DNA from: Actinomycetota bacterium
GTDB lineage: Bacteria; Actinomycetota; Acidimicrobiia; Spongiisociales; UBA5794
Direction: 5' to 3'
Length of the DNA stretch: 35,006 nt
Assembly: GCA_030123765.1 (NCBI GenBank)
Contig: JASJXX010000022.1
Location: forward strand, 1-35,006
The notes beneath the pieces were generated by a model. That model saw only the letters and a program-made list of their open reading frames with translations, searched no databases and was not told where the DNA came from. Made by a program: the position numbers and the translations under genes. Shown here in pieces: positions 34,694 through 35,006 of this stretch (the stretch's first letter is position 1; every line of letters starts with the position of its first letter).

Positions 34694-35006
34694 ATGGAGA
34701 GGACTGGACTGTTCGCTCTCGCTCGGGGAGGGCTCACTCTTGTGCGAGAAGACCCGAAGTTGTACGTATTCGGGCTGGTTGTCGGCGGTTTGATCGCCTT
34801 CTCTGCCGCGTTCGTGAAACAGGCGATGTCGGACATCATCTCGGACTCCTTAGACGCCGAGATCCTGGCTGCCGTGGGTGACGGACTGATCGTCCTTCCG
34901 GTGTTCGGGCCCCTCACCCTTGTCGCGAACGCCGCCCTCGTGACGTACGCGGTGCGTGTAGCCCAGGGGCACCCGTCGGTGGGAGATGCTGTCGATCGCG
35001 TGCGTC
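34694..35006 (+). CDS. Membrane protein, possibly DUF6159-like, 3' partial
   Basis: The first 104 residues of a membrane protein whose gene runs off the window. It begins MERTGLFALARGGLTLVREDPKLYVFGLVVGG, with one hydrophobic segment at about 22-40 and another at about 65-88 (LIVLPVFGPLTLVANAALVTYAV). The opening 'L..a...l..dp.L..fp...g' followed by 'fa.aAlv..a......g..ps..da' resembles DUF6159-type proteins. AGGA lies 7 nt before the ATG at 34694. It may continue an operon with the Yip1-like gene 110 nt upstream. Confidence 0.65.
   Translation, partial: MERTGLFALARGGLTLVREDPKLYVFGLVVGGLIAFSAAFVKQAMSDIISDSLDAEILAAVGDGLIVLPVFGPLTLVANAALVTYAVRVAQGHPSVGDAVDRVR

Overview
The window is about 35 kb of high-GC, densely coded bacterial chromosome with no RNA gene, CRISPR array, insertion sequence or prophage that I can see. 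The organism looks like a free-living aerobic actinobacterium, plausibly of the class Acidimicrobiia or a relative. Reasons: GC-rich third codon positions, frequent GTG starts, apparently leaderless genes with a TANNNT box 7-8 nt before the start, LexA boxes of the Gram-positive/actinobacterial type (CGAACRNRYGTTYG), a large ACT-containing NAD-glutamate dehydrogenase, a VanW protein and a TetR-controlled paa operon. The lineage is an inference.

Layout. 1-5519: the Lys/Ala-rich C-terminus of a + strand protein with its terminator, then a minus-strand block: cysteine-desulfurase-like PLP enzyme, small alpha/beta-barrel-like protein, VanW protein, PlsC-type acyltransferase, MobA/MocA-like nucleotidyltransferase and DUF4332 protein. 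5587-10857 (+): a second acyltransferase and a very large single-chain pyruvate:ferredoxin oxidoreductase-like enzyme. 11039-13403 (+): an ECHDC3-like crotonase broken into two overlapping frames, followed by a fatty acyl-CoA ligase. 13517-15285 (+): O-acetylhomoserine sulfhydrylase (metY) and a CoA-binding protein, overlapping by ATGA. 15477-18847: a divergent pair, an unrecognised coiled-coil protein (-) and a UvrD-type helicase (+), each with its own near-perfect LexA (SOS) box. 18903-25985: divergent YyaL/SPATA20-like thioredoxin-fold protein (-) and NAD-GDH (+). 26086-30252: a compact paaABCDE operon (phenylacetyl-CoA epoxidase) whose last gene is a TetR regulator; an 18-bp perfect palindrome sits between the -35 and -10 of the operon promoter. 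30414-35006: DoxX membrane protein, membrane-anchored M20 peptidase, LinB-like haloalkane dehalogenase, Yip1-like membrane protein and the start of another membrane protein.

How the parts work together. The paa operon opens phenylacetyl-CoA as an epoxide; the crotonase/acyl-CoA ligase pair is a separate acyl-CoA unit; the oxidoreductase links 2-oxoacids, acyl-CoA and ferredoxin; GDH feeds glutamate carbon to the TCA cycle. The most notable finding is the SOS pair at 15.5-18.8 kb: an unknown protein with a coiled coil and a Cys/His 'CGIYA' domain, encoded head-to-head with a repair helicase, with a LexA box embedded in each predicted promoter. That makes the unknown gene a candidate new DNA-damage-response gene.
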